In this document: one piece after another, positions 27,613 to 36,348 of the stretch | Position numbering within the stretch: the first letter of the stretch is position 1 | How the letters are laid out: every line of letters starts with the position of its first letter | DNA from: a bacterium | GTDB taxonomy: Bacteria; Bacillota; Bacilli; Lactobacillales; Streptococcaceae | Direction: 5' to 3' | DNA length: 64,000 bases | Assembly: GCA_905221295.1 (NCBI GenBank) | Contig: CAJNCP010000007.1 | Location: 1 to 64,000 of the forward strand | Translations under genes and position numbers: made by a program | Notes under the pieces: generated by a model | What the model saw: the letters and a program-made list of their open reading frames with translations, nothing else | What the model was told of the DNA's origin: nothing | Database searches by the model: none

Positions 27613-28155
27613 GTGACAACAGAAACCATTTTATTTTTATTTGCTACCATCGTCATTCTTTTATCCTTGATCTTTTTATCTGGTACATATCTCTACCTTT
27701 ATTTTCGGGATAAAAAGATGGTACACCTTGCCAAATCGTCTGTTAAGGGAACGGTTGTGGGCTATAGTAATTTTCAGGCTGGGAATCCTCCGATTGTTGA
27801 ATATACGGTTAACGGAACTACTTATAGCAAGCCATTACGATATTTTATAATCAGAACGGTTTCGCTTCCATGGGGGCCTATAAGTACATCTGATAACTTT
27901 ACAAGAGAGGATATGTTGGCAAATTCCCTAACCTTTTATCGTAATTCTTTTATATCGTTTAATAACTTAATGCGAACGCATTTCCCAGTCTATTCGAAGA
28001 TGACGGTATGGTATGATCCTGAAAAACCAAACAGGGCTTATGTGGAACGATACTGTGGAATCAACAAACTTTATAAATTATTAGGCGTCGGTAGTGCTAT
28101 ATTGTTAATCATGGTCTACGCCGTTGTAGTGCTTGCTTATTTGTTAAAGAGGTGA
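27613..28155 (+). CDS. DUF3592-like membrane protein, paralogue A
   Basis: Protein of 180 residues: one N-terminal helix, an extracytoplasmic domain with GNPPIVEYTVNGTTY and VWYDPEKPNRAYVER, and one C-terminal helix. This two-helix layout with a small beta domain resembles DUF3592 proteins. I place the start at the GTG at 27613, six bases after AGGAG. A TTG at 27607 directly abuts the site and is less likely. The GTG start also aligns with the ATG of its paralogue at 28910. Function unknown. Confidence 0.75.
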   Translation: MTTETILFLFATIVILLSLIFLSGTYLYLYFRDKKMVHLAKSSVKGTVVGYSNFQAGNPPIVEYTVNGTTYSKPLRYFIIRTVSLPWGPISTSDNFTREDMLANSLTFYRNSFISFNNLMRTHFPVYSKMTVWYDPEKPNRAYVERYCGINKLYKLLGVGSAILLIMVYAVVVLAYLLKR

Positions 28156-28168
28156 GGTAATCCACATA

Positions 28169-28831
28169 ATGTCACAAGAGAGATATTTGCAGATCAAAAA
28201 AGAGCATCAAGTTCGTAAGTTTGTGGGGCGTTTCCTCTTCATTCTTCTCGCTATACTCGATGTTCTACTGGTATCAAGTCATTCCAATTATGTCCCGCTT
28301 GTAACGGTGGCTATGGTAACGATTGTGCCTTTTAATCATTTTCTACTTGGTCCTCTTAGGAGACAGAAAAAAGCCATAGAAAAAGAGCATCCAGAATGGA
28401 AAATACTCAGTACAAAGGGAGTAAAGGTTCCCTCGGCTGAAGCTAATAAAAGAACCTTGGCTGGCATTGGGATCTTGATAGCCTTGCTGCTGTCTTTTGG
28501 GCTATTCTATAAACCTGTGAAACAGCCGAACGTCCAAGTAAACAAGCCGCCTAAGGTTGATTCTAAAGTGGCTGAAACGTCCAAGCCTTCTGAGTCTGAG
28601 TCATCCAGCTCCTTTGAGATGAAAGAATCCAGTTCCTCAGAGTCGAAATCCTCGTCTTCGACTGAACAAGGTTCTAAAACCGAAAGTTCAGAAACACGGC
28701 CGTCAAAAAGCGAGTCCAATAATTCTTATTATCAGATTCCAGGACTTACTGACGAACAGGTGAGAGATATCGTATCGAAATCGGTGAAAGATTTGAAAGA
28801 ACAAGAGTCAAAAGAAAAATCCGAGGAGTAG
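28169..28831 (+). CDS. Hypothetical membrane protein with Ser/Glu-rich linker
   Basis: Protein of 220 residues. Two hydrophobic segments lie at about 19-37 and 42-58, and a third at 94-112. The region about 130-185 is a low-complexity Ser/Glu/Lys linker, followed by a short conserved-looking tail, IPGLTDEQVRDIVSKSVKDL. The linker should lie outside the membrane and resembles a spacer across the cell wall. It starts 13 bp after paralogue A, and paralogue B follows. Confidence 0.7.
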   Translation: MSQERYLQIKKEHQVRKFVGRFLFILLAILDVLLVSSHSNYVPLVTVAMVTIVPFNHFLLGPLRRQKKAIEKEHPEWKILSTKGVKVPSAEANKRTLAGIGILIALLLSFGLFYKPVKQPNVQVNKPPKVDSKVAETSKPSESESSSSFEMKESSSSESKSSSSTEQGSKTESSETRPSKSESNNSYYQIPGLTDEQVRDIVSKSVKDLKEQESKEKSEE

Positions 28832-28909
28832 ATTCGAGGGATTCGATACCGATTCTGAACGAGTTCCTTCTTTGAGATTTCACTCTATAGAACAACAGGA
28901 GGAGTTCAT

Positions 28910-29461
28910 ATGACTAAAGAAGTGATTGGTTTGATAGTTGGGACAGTCGTCACTCTGCTATCTTTTGTATTTGTATGTGGGACCTTTCTCTACCTTTCTC
29001 TACCTCTATCTCCGAGATCAGAAGTTGTCCGCCTTGCCCAGTCATCTGTACAGGGAACGGTTGTCGGCTATAGTCGTTTTCGTGAGGGTTATCCACCTAT
29101 CGTCGAATACACGGTGGATGGGCTTACTTATAAGAAAACCTTGCAGTATTTTATGATCAAAACGGTCACGACTCCGTGGGGTCCTACTAAAGTTTCAAAT
29201 GATTATACAAGAGAAGAAATGCTGGCGCCATCGATCACTCGCTACAGCAACTCCTTTGTTTCCTTTGATAGCTTGATGCAGACCCATTTCCCCCTTCATT
29301 CGGAGTTAACGGTTTGGTATGATCCAGATAAGCCGACCAGGGCCTATGTCGAACGCTATAGCGGGATGGACAAGTTTTATAAGTGGTTCGGTATCGGATT
29401 TGGACTGGCTCTAGTCCTAGTCTATGGGATAGTGATCCTAGCCTTTTTGTCCAAGATATAA
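28910..29461 (+). CDS. DUF3592-like membrane protein, paralogue B with compensated frameshift
   Basis: Protein of 183 residues, alignable to paralogue A from start to end, with shared GTVVGYS, PPIVEYTV, WGP and VWYDP..P.RAYVERY segments. Between about residues 28 and 38 the reading frame is locally shifted: a perfect 10-base tandem repeat (CTTTCTCTAC at 28984-28993 and 28994-29003) adds one frame, and one base is lost about 20 bases later. The other frame there reads LYLYLRDQK, which matches paralogue A. The gene is intact overall and three residues longer. Confidence 0.77.
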   Translation: MTKEVIGLIVGTVVTLLSFVFVCGTFLYLSLPLSPRSEVVRLAQSSVQGTVVGYSRFREGYPPIVEYTVDGLTYKKTLQYFMIKTVTTPWGPTKVSNDYTREEMLAPSITRYSNSFVSFDSLMQTHFPLHSELTVWYDPDKPTRAYVERYSGMDKFYKWFGIGFGLALVLVYGIVILAFLSKI

Positions 29462-29601
29462 GGCATAACTAATCGGATACTTGATTTCCCGATCGTGCTT
29501 CAAGGAGAACAGCCTTTGTTCTCCTTTTTCCTGTTCAGCAATCTTTTCTATCCAGTACAAAGAAAAGGTTGTCTCCTACAAAGACAGATAGGATGAGAAT
29601 T

Positions 29602-29630
29602 TTGACAAAGAACCTTATTCGAGATATAAT
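29602..29630 (+). promoter_or_regulatory. Promoter of the CstR-like regulator gene
   Basis: TTGACA (29602-29607) and TATAAT (29625-29630), both consensus, with 17-bp spacing. Confidence 0.87.
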
Positions 29631-29657
29631 GAAGAAAAAGTGACCAAGGATAAATCA

Positions 29658-29915
29658 ATGACAAACTCAAAGTATATAACACGCCTGAAACGTTCAGAGG
29701 GCCAGTTGCGCGGGATTCAAAAGATGATCGATGAAAATCGTGACTGCGCAGATATCATTACTCAGTTGACAGCAGTGCGCTCCAGTGTCGAGCGCGTGAT
29801 TGAGATGATGATTACCGAAAATCTCACTGCTTGCATCAACCAACCGCTAGACGACCCTGAGGCTCAAAAGGAACGCTTGGAAAAGGCTGTTCAGTACCTA
29901 ATCAAACGAAAATAA
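29658..29915 (+). CDS. CsoR/CstR-family metal- or sulfur-sensing repressor
   Basis: All-helical DNA-binding regulator of the DUF156 family, 85 residues. It has the family pattern RLKRSEGQLRGIQKMI followed by Cys30 and, in the second helix, Cys59. The histidine that copper-sensing CsoR proteins carry four residues before the second Cys is Asn55 here. Two cysteines without that His is the pattern of persulfide-sensing CstR proteins. The start at 29658 is preferred because AAGGA lies upstream; a GTG at 29640 is an alternative. The next gene encodes a YbaK-type deacylase, so the target is not evident. Confidence 0.82.
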   Translation: MTNSKYITRLKRSEGQLRGIQKMIDENRDCADIITQLTAVRSSVERVIEMMITENLTACINQPLDDPEAQKERLEKAVQYLIKRK

Positions 29916-29957
29916 CCCACTTTTGGGGGCTATCAAATTGATAAAGGAGGCTAGAAG

Positions 29958-30446
29958 ATGGAAGCATACGAAAAAGTTGTAGAGGTGCTAAATGGACTAG
30001 ATATTCCCTTTGATATCGTGGAGCACGAGCCAGCCTTAACGACGGAGCAGGCAGATAGTTTTATCGAGGGAATCGAAGGTGTCCGTACCAAGACCATGTT
30101 TCTCACAAACAAAAAGAAAACAGCCTACTATCTGCTAATCATGGATGATCAAAAGCGGCTGGATATGGACCTCTTGAAAGAACTAATAGGAGCTAATAGA
30201 GTTCGGATGGCCTCGCCTGAGAGCTTGTTTGAAAAAATGAGTTTGCCCGCAGGAGTTGTTTCGCCTTTTGGTTTGCTCAATAATGCGGAAAAGGACATTC
30301 AAGTTTATTTCGACAAAGAAATCATGTCGGAAAAACGGATGAGTTTCCACCCCAATACCAACGAGAAAACCCTCTTTTTGGCTACCGTAGATTTGCTTCG
30401 TTTTTTAGAAGCGATTGGTTACGAGCCCCATATCATTGAGTTATAG
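29958..30446 (+). CDS. YbaK/EbsC (prolyl-tRNA deacylase-like) protein
   Basis: Cytoplasmic protein of 162 residues with a YbaK domain. The start EKVVEVLNGLDIPFDIVEHEPA and the central TMFLTNKKKTAYYLLIMDD are typical of ProX/PrdX-type stand-alone editing domains, which hydrolyse mischarged Ala- or Cys-tRNA-Pro. The AAAGGAGG ribosome-binding site is strong. It follows the CstR-like gene by 42 bp and may share its promoter. A plus-strand hairpin terminator follows at 30551-30578. Confidence 0.85.
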   Translation: MEAYEKVVEVLNGLDIPFDIVEHEPALTTEQADSFIEGIEGVRTKTMFLTNKKKTAYYLLIMDDQKRLDMDLLKELIGANRVRMASPESLFEKMSLPAGVVSPFGLLNNAEKDIQVYFDKEIMSEKRMSFHPNTNEKTLFLATVDLLRFLEAIGYEPHIIEL

Positions 30447-30516
30447 GAAGCCGTCATCACCCACCTACCAACTTGGACTATTTGTGCACACCATACACTA
30501 CATCTTGAACAAAAAA

Positions 30517-30540
30517 ACAAACACCAAAAATGATGTTTGT
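30517..30540 (-). terminator. Terminator of the bgaC-galM operon
   Basis: ACAAACA and TGTTTGT arms are followed on the minus strand by seven T residues. It lies just beyond the galM stop. Confidence 0.75.
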
Positions 30541-30550
30541 CTACTTTCTG

Positions 30551-30578
30551 AGAGCTGGATTCCAGCTCTTCTTTTTAT
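30551..30578 (+). terminator. Plus-strand terminator after the YbaK gene
   Basis: AGAGCTGG and CCAGCTCT arms with a three-base loop, followed by TCTTTTTATTT on the plus strand. The two terminators here separate convergent units. Confidence 0.75.
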
Positions 30579-31612
30579 TTAACAACAAGCTCGTAGCGAG
30601 TTTTGCTGGTAAAGGTTTGACCTGCTTTGAGAATGACTTGGTTTTTGAGATCACTGTGAATGGCATCTGGTAAAGCTTGCGCTTCAAGGGCAATCCCATT
30701 GTGCTGTACCATTGGTTGGCCTCCTATGATGACACTCTCATCCACAAAGTTTGCTGTGTAGACCACAAAGCAAGGGGCCTCTGTCTTGAAAAGCAGGAAA
30801 CGACCTGAGTTTTGGTCATAAAGGAAACCAGCATTGTCATGACCTGCAGGAAGAGCAAATGGGTGATCCAAACCAGATACCAACTGGATTTGCTCATCGT
30901 CCTCTGCAAAGATGTCCTTGAGCAAAGCACCATTGTAGATGTGTTTCACTACATCACGATTAGCATCTGGAGTCTTAGCCGGAACACCATCTGGAGCGAT
31001 TGGGTAAATGCCCTCCGTATTTAGCTGGAAGATATGGCGGTCAACTGTCTGCGTGAAATCACCCGACAAGTTGAAGTAGCTGTGGTTGGTTGGATTGACC
31101 AGCGTATCCTGATCTGTCGTTACCTTGTAGCTAATTTCGTAGGCACCAGTTTCTTCCAAGTGATAGCTGATCCAGATTTTGAGATTACCAGGGAATCCTC
31201 CCGTCCCATCTGTACGCTCTGTGTAGAGGGTCAAGCCATGGTCGCTCACCTCGACCAATTCAAACAAGCTCGAATCCCAACCTGTTGAACCACTGTGGTT
31301 GCAGTTGCTAGCGTTGTTGACTTCAAGATTATAGGTCTGACCATTGAGCTCAAATGTGGCACCTGCAATACGGCCCGCTACAGGACCTACACTTGCTCCA
31401 TGCTTGGGACTATTGCCTACATAGCTATCAAAATCATCAAAACCCAAGATAACATTGGCAAAATTTCCAGCCTTATCAGGTGTGACATAGCGCAAAATGG
31501 TCGCACCATAAGTCATAACTTCAAGCTGGTAACCACCATCAGTCTCAAAGCGATAGGCCAAGACATCCTTGCCCTCATGATTTCCAAATACACGCTCTGT
31601 GTATGCTTTCAT
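30575..31612 (-). CDS. galM: Aldose 1-epimerase (mutarotase)
   Basis: Cytoplasmic enzyme of 345 residues interconverting alpha and beta anomers of galactose or glucose. The catalytic His lies in NPTNHSYFNLSG and the catalytic Glu in GIALEAQALPDA. The start is at 31612, preceded by AAAGGAG; an ATG 20 codons upstream has no ribosome-binding site. It is the last gene of the bgaC operon, 146 bp after lacD. It probably acts on galactose released by BgaC. Confidence 0.93.
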   Translation of the reverse strand: MKAYTERVFGNHEGKDVLAYRFETDGGYQLEVMTYGATILRYVTPDKAGNFANVILGFDDFDSYVGNSPKHGASVGPVAGRIAGATFELNGQTYNLEVNNASNCNHSGSTGWDSSLFELVEVSDHGLTLYTERTDGTGGFPGNLKIWISYHLEETGAYEISYKVTTDQDTLVNPTNHSYFNLSGDFTQTVDRHIFQLNTEGIYPIAPDGVPAKTPDANRDVVKHIYNGALLKDIFAEDDEQIQLVSGLDHPFALPAGHDNAGFLYDQNSGRFLLFKTEAPCFVVYTANFVDESVIIGGQPMVQHNGIALEAQALPDAIHSDLKNQVILKAGQTFTSKTRYELVVK

Positions 31613-31758
31613 TCTTCTCTCCTTTGATTCATTTCTCTTAAGTAAACAAACCATAGAAAGTGTATTTACCATCTATGGTTGTAGTTTCTATTTTCAGAAT
31701 CCTTTGTCAGAAAACCTTAAGTAGCTTCTTAACAAAAGGGGATTCTTCTATACTTGTT

Positions 31759-32754
31759 TTATGCTTCTACACGTTCAGTCCATGAAGTTGCTGTTGTTTG
31801 GAGAACCTTGTTAAGTTCGTCAATGTTCTCAAAACCAGTTGTACGAAGCCATTCACGAGCTGCTGCTTCACCGTCTTTGATGTAGGCTTCAACTGATCCA
31901 GCCCAAGTTGCACGGCCGCAAAGAACACCGTTGAAGTTTGCGCCTGATTCGTGGGCAAAGACAAGGGTTTCTTGGAAGAGTTTAGCTGATACACCCGCAC
32001 TCAAGTAGATATATGGAAGATTTGTTGCTTCATCTTGTTCTTTAAAGAAGGCTGCTGCTGCTTCGCGTGTATGCACGATTTCACCATCGCCAAAGCCTTC
32101 AACGTATTTGACGTTGACTGGAACTTCTACTTTCAAGACATCGATGTTGAAGCGTGGGTCTGAGAAGACCTTCATAGCACCGATAACCTTGTGTGGTTTT
32201 ACTTTAGCGTATTCAGCAGAACCTGCGTCAGCGATTTTTTCATCGTAAGCCAAGATTTCAAGGAAGAATGGAATGTCTTCCGCCACACACTCTGAACCAA
32301 TGCGTTCGATGTAGGCTTGTTTTTGTTGGTTGAGTTCGTCAGAGCTGTCTACATCGTAGTAAAGCAAGAATTTCACCGCATCTGCACCTTGTTCCTTGAT
32401 GCGTTTGGCAGACCAAACATCCAAGCAGTCAGGCAAGCGTTTGGTGCTAGTTGTGTCGTAGCCAGTTTTCTCATAAGCAAGGAGAAGACCAGCATTTGGA
32501 GCAAGCGCTTTTGTAGCTGGAAGTCCATACTCAGGGTCGAGAAGCATAGAGGATGCGTATTTAGTCAATTCATCTGCTACCAAGACTTTGAGTTCTTCCA
32601 TTTGAGCCACTGTTGGCTCTTCTGTTTGGTATTGAGCCATGAGGCGTTTCAAAGCACCACGTTGGTCAAAGGCAAGAGCTGAGATAATGCCGTTCTCGTC
32701 AGAGAGTTTTTGTAAGCAAGCTACTTTATTGGGACTTAATTGTAATTTACTCAT
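31759..32754 (-). CDS. lacD: Tagatose 1,6-diphosphate aldolase
   Basis: Class I aldolase of 331 residues cleaving tagatose 1,6-bisphosphate to dihydroxyacetone phosphate and glyceraldehyde-3-phosphate. The LacD-type pattern [20 protein letters not shown] near residue 20 and the strand [16 protein letters not shown], with the expected Schiff-base lysine region, are present. The start at 32754 follows AAGGAAG; nine codons more are open upstream without a site. It lies 10 bp after agaS, so both are co-translated. It completes the amino-sugar and tagatose pathway started by AgaS. Confidence 0.92.
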   Translation of the reverse strand: MSKLQLSPNKVACLQKLSDENGIISALAFDQRGALKRLMAQYQTEEPTVAQMEELKVLVADELTKYASSMLLDPEYGLPATKALAPNAGLLLAYEKTGYDTTSTKRLPDCLDVWSAKRIKEQGADAVKFLLYYDVDSSDELNQQKQAYIERIGSECVAEDIPFFLEILAYDEKIADAGSAEYAKVKPHKVIGAMKVFSDPRFNIDVLKVEVPVNVKYVEGFGDGEIVHTREAAAAFFKEQDEATNLPYIYLSAGVSAKLFQETLVFAHESGANFNGVLCGRATWAGSVEAYIKDGEAAAREWLRTTGFENIDELNKVLQTTATSWTERVEA

Positions 32755-32764
32755 AGACACTTCC

Positions 32765-33931
32765 TTATTTTTGATAGTCATGAATGATCACACCTTGTAC
32801 CACACGGTTTACGGTACCTGTAGGAGACGGCGTATCTGGTTTATTTTCTACCTTGAGCGAAGTCAAAAGGGCAAAGAGTTGGGCATAAACGATGTAAGGG
32901 AAGACACGGTAAATATCGTTCAAGACACCGCCACAACCAAGGGCTACTTCTTTGACATTTTCAAGACCAAAGGCTTGATCACTCAAAAGCACAACACGAC
33001 GAGCAATCTGATCACCAGCAACTTCACGAACCAAGTCCAAATCGTACTTGCGAGTGTAGTCTGTCGTTGTACCAAAGACCAAAACAACGGTATCTTCGTT
33101 GATCAATGATTTTGGACCGTGACGGAAGCCAACGGGGCTTTCATACATGGTCGCCACTTGACCAGCAGTCAGTTCCAAAATCTTGAGCTGAGCTTCATGA
33201 GCAAGTCCAAAGAAAGGACCAGCGCCCAGGTAGATAACACGGTTAAAGTCGAGGTCTACCAGCTCTTTAACATCTGCTGCATTGTCTAGAACCTTACGCG
33301 CAAGGCTAGTCACCACTTCAAAACGTTCAGCTTTCACAGCAAATTCTGTAGGGTCAAAGACCAAGAGAGCTGTCAACATCATAGATGTAAAGCTAGAAGT
33401 CATGGCAAATCCAGCGTCATTAGAAGCGGCTGGTTGCAAGAGCAAGAGATTGCGGTCATCGCCATGAGCCTGAAGAGCCAATTTACCATCTGCTGCACAA
33501 GTAATAGTCACTTGGTAAAGGTCGTCAACCAAGGCTTTAGCCAAATCAACCGTCGCCACACTTTCAGGTGAGTTCCCACTACGAGCAAAAGACACAAGGA
33601 CAGTCGCCACATCTTTTTTCAAATAAGTTTCTGGATTGGCAACGATATCTGTTGTCGCAATAGCATTGAAATTCCATTTGCGTTCGTCATAGACTTCCTT
33701 AAAGTATAGTACCAAGGTATCTCCCACATAAGCAGAAGTACCAGCACCCGTCAAGATGACCTTAATATAGTCATGTTTATCCGCAATCCCTTGTAGAAAG
33801 GCTGCAATTTCTTCCCGTTTCGCTTGATAGGCTTCAAAAGCCTCTTTCCATACATCAGGCTGTTGGTAAATCTCACGAGTCGTGATTTCTGCACCCAGTT
33901 CAAGTAATTCTTCTTTTGTGTAATTTAGCAT
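32765..33931 (-). CDS. agaS: SIS-domain galactosamine-6-phosphate deaminase/isomerase
   Basis: Cytoplasmic protein of 388 residues with two SIS sugar-phosphate isomerase domains, about 35-175 and 210-350. The first contains the phosphate-binding [14 protein letters not shown] and the second contains [13 protein letters not shown]. AgaS converts galactosamine-6-phosphate to tagatose-6-phosphate and ammonia. Together with LacD it suits N-acetylgalactosamine or galactosamine entering by the PTS encoded upstream. It is separated from the IIA gene by a BOX element. Confidence 0.9.
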   Translation of the reverse strand: MLNYTKEELLELGAEITTREIYQQPDVWKEAFEAYQAKREEIAAFLQGIADKHDYIKVILTGAGTSAYVGDTLVLYFKEVYDERKWNFNAIATTDIVANPETYLKKDVATVLVSFARSGNSPESVATVDLAKALVDDLYQVTITCAADGKLALQAHGDDRNLLLLQPAASNDAGFAMTSSFTSMMLTALLVFDPTEFAVKAERFEVVTSLARKVLDNAADVKELVDLDFNRVIYLGAGPFFGLAHEAQLKILELTAGQVATMYESPVGFRHGPKSLINEDTVVLVFGTTTDYTRKYDLDLVREVAGDQIARRVVLLSDQAFGLENVKEVALGCGGVLNDIYRVFPYIVYAQLFALLTSLKVENKPDTPSPTGTVNRVVQGVIIHDYQK

Positions 33932-34048
33932 AGAGTTCCTCTAATCTATTGTTGTTTCATTCCTATTGAAAATATGGGAATGGATTGATTCCCATTCCCA
34001 TGTATATTCTATACAAGCTGTTCTAACGATTTTCACGTTGTCACATCG

Positions 34049-34200
34049 TATACTCAATGAAAATCAAAGAGCAAACTAGGAAGCTAGCCGCAGGTTGCTC
34101 AAAGCACTGCTTTGAGGTTGCCGGATAAGATTGACGAAGTCAGTAACATATATACGGCAAGGCGACGCTGACGCGGTTTGAATTTGATTTTCGAAGAGTC
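34049..34200. repeat. BOX element between PTS IIA gene and agaS
   Basis: About 150 bp with the typical pneumococcal BOX order. It starts TATACTCAATGAAAATCAAA, contains a GCTGCAGG-like core and hairpin (CAAAGCACTGCTTTGAG), and ends with ACGGCAAGGCGACGCTGACG (34154-34173), the segment used as the BOX-A1R priming site, followed by CGAAGAGT. It abuts the stop codon of the IIA gene and could form a structured RNA within the operon transcript. Confidence 0.9.
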
Positions 34201-34605
34201 TTATTCATCTTCGTCATCATCGAAGCCCGCTAACAGATCATTGACTTTTACAATGCTTTCTGCAGCACGGCTCTTATAATCCGCATCTGCACCTGTAAGG
34301 CTGGCATTGATAAATTCAATCACCATTGGAAGATTCATCCCTGCGTAAAGTTCAATGTCGCGACCTTCCATGATCAAACGGCTTACCACGTTACATGGTG
34401 TACCACCGAGAAGGTCCGCAAAGACTAGGAAATCATCCAATCCTTCGATAGCAGCTTCAAATTTTGCAGTAAATTCTTCTGGACCATCTTCTGGAAGAAG
34501 AGCCACCGCATGAATGTTGTCCTGTGGACCCATGATCATTTCTGTGCTACCTTTAAGTTCTTCACAGAAACGACCATGACTCACCAAAATTAATGATTTA
34601 CTCAT
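34201..34605 (-). CDS. PTS mannose-family EIIA component
   Basis: Cytoplasmic phosphocarrier of 134 residues with the EIIA-Man fold. His10 in ILVSHGRF is the predicted phosphorylation site, accepting phosphate from HPr. DLLGGTPCNV is the usual conserved motif further in. The C-terminus is acidic (DDDEDE). It follows the IID gene by 3 bp and is the last PTS gene before the BOX element. Confidence 0.92.
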   Translation of the reverse strand: MSKSLILVSHGRFCEELKGSTEMIMGPQDNIHAVALLPEDGPEEFTAKFEAAIEGLDDFLVFADLLGGTPCNVVSRLIMEGRDIELYAGMNLPMVIEFINASLTGADADYKSRAAESIVKVNDLLAGFDDDEDE

Positions 34606-34608
34606 AAA

Positions 34609-35430
34609 TTATGCGCCCATTCCAAGCAAGAATTTACCGATGAATGAAAGACCTACTGCAAGAACGATAATGATACCGATTGCTTTAGTAGAGTTCATAC
34701 CTTTCTTACCAAGCAACCAGAAGATAAAGGCAGTAAAGATTGCTGGAAGCAAGCGTGGGAAGATTGAGTTCAAGATGTCTTGGAAGTCAATCATCTTTTC
34801 ACCGATTGGCAATTTGTAAGAAATGTCAAAGTTGATCATTGTTGCTACAAGAGCACCCATCATGAAGACACCAAGTACAGATGCAGCGTCAATCAAAGCT
34901 GTCAAGGTACTTTGCATATTGTTGATAAGGTTAACCCCTTCTTTGTAGGCAAATTCCAATTGTTTCCAACGGAAGATGTCATATGCAACTGCAACTGCGA
35001 TCCAAAGGAAGATACCCCATGGTTGGCCAGCGATAGCCATAGTTGCTGCGATAGATCCCATGATAGCAGGTACAAGTGAACCAAAGATAGTATCTCCAAG
35101 AGGAGCGAATGGTCCCATCAAACCTGTCTTGATACCGTTAACGGCATCTTTTGAACCCACACCATCTTTTTCTTCCATGGCAAGGTCAAAACCAGCGATA
35201 ATAGTGTGGAAGAATGGTGAAGTATTGAAGAATTGAGTATGAACTTTCATCATTTCTTTCAATTCAGGAGTTCCATCCCCATACATTTTACGCAATTGAG
35301 GCAAGATCATGTAAAGGTAACCAGAAGCTTGCATACGTTCGTAGTTCCAACCTAATTGGAAAGTAAACAAGCTACGTTTGTTGATTTGATTAAAATCTTC
35401 TTTTGTAAGTTTGTAATTAGAATTCGTCAT
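34609..35430 (-). CDS. PTS mannose-family EIID component
   Basis: Membrane component of 273 residues of the mannose/sorbose-type PTS. The N-terminal soluble region has the family signature FTFQLGWNYERMQASGYLY, with hydrophobic helices in the C-terminal half. I place the start at 35430 (MTNSNYKL), inside the 3' end of the IIC gene; the longer in-frame start (35445) lacks a better ribosome-binding site. With IIC it forms the substrate channel. Confidence 0.92.
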   Translation of the reverse strand: MTNSNYKLTKEDFNQINKRSLFTFQLGWNYERMQASGYLYMILPQLRKMYGDGTPELKEMMKVHTQFFNTSPFFHTIIAGFDLAMEEKDGVGSKDAVNGIKTGLMGPFAPLGDTIFGSLVPAIMGSIAATMAIAGQPWGIFLWIAVAVAYDIFRWKQLEFAYKEGVNLINNMQSTLTALIDAASVLGVFMMGALVATMINFDISYKLPIGEKMIDFQDILNSIFPRLLPAIFTAFIFWLLGKKGMNSTKAIGIIIVLAVGLSFIGKFLLGMGA

Positions 35431-36322
35431 CTTCGATTTCCCCACTTTCTGATGGTGTAGAAGGTGCTGCTACAGCTACTTTTTGGCTGTTCTTAAAGTG
35501 AACAACTGCAAGGAAGATACCTACGATAGAGATACCGATCATAGACAAACCTTTGAAGTTGTTAGCAAAGCCAATCTTTTCAGCAACATCAGCAGGAAGA
35601 GTACCAAGGATACCCGCAACAGCTCCACCAAGACCTGTTACATATGAGTAAAGAACAGTCAACATAGCTGTCAAACCGAATCCCATTGCAAGGTAGTGAA
35701 GGTTACGTTTAACTGGAAGGTAACGAAGCAAGATTGCAAATCCAAGACCTGGAAGCATACGACCTGCAAGTGTCAAACCGTCTGCAACCCATTGGTATTC
35801 TTTAACAAGGTCTACTACTGATTGTACGAAAGCACCACCAAAAGCAAGAGCGAAGAATACTGGAAGGGCACGAGAAAGAGCCCATGGAAGCGCACCAAGT
35901 AGGTAGTTGCGTTCGATACCTTTGTAGTCAAAGCGTTCGATTGCAGCATCAATACGGTGTGCAAAGAAAGTAGTAGTCATACGTCCAAGAACGTCGAAGT
36001 ATGTCAAAAGTGCTGCTACTGGTACAGCGATTGTTGTGATCGCAAGATCTGTATCAATACCTTGAGAGATAGAGAATGCTGTTGCAAGAACCGCACCAGA
36101 AGTTGCGTCGATACGAGAAGCACCACCGAAGGTACCAACCCCGAGAACGAACAACTGCAAGCTACCACCGATAAACAAACCAGTTGTCACATCTCCCATG
36201 ATCAAACCAGTAATGAAACCAGCGAATACAGGGGAACCTGCAGATGAAACGATTGTCAACTCATCACAGATTTGATAAGCTGAGTACAAAGTGAGAAGTA
36301 AAATTTGCCACCATTGTATCAT
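35417..36322 (-). CDS. PTS mannose-family EIIC component
   Basis: Membrane component of 301 residues with about seven hydrophobic helices, including GLIMGDVTTGLFIGGSLQLF, the conserved EIIC-Man segment. The sugar is not specified by sequence. The operon context with BgaC and AgaS points to galactose beta-1,3 N-acetylhexosamine products or GalNAc. AGGAGG precedes the ATG. Confidence 0.92.
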   Translation of the reverse strand: MIQWWQILLLTLYSAYQICDELTIVSSAGSPVFAGFITGLIMGDVTTGLFIGGSLQLFVLGVGTFGGASRIDATSGAVLATAFSISQGIDTDLAITTIAVPVAALLTYFDVLGRMTTTFFAHRIDAAIERFDYKGIERNYLLGALPWALSRALPVFFALAFGGAFVQSVVDLVKEYQWVADGLTLAGRMLPGLGFAILLRYLPVKRNLHYLAMGFGLTAMLTVLYSYVTGLGGAVAGILGTLPADVAEKIGFANNFKGLSMIGISIVGIFLAVVHFKNSQKVAVAAPSTPSESGEIEDDEF

Positions 36323-36348
36323 AACAATGACCTCCTAAAAATTTTTTC

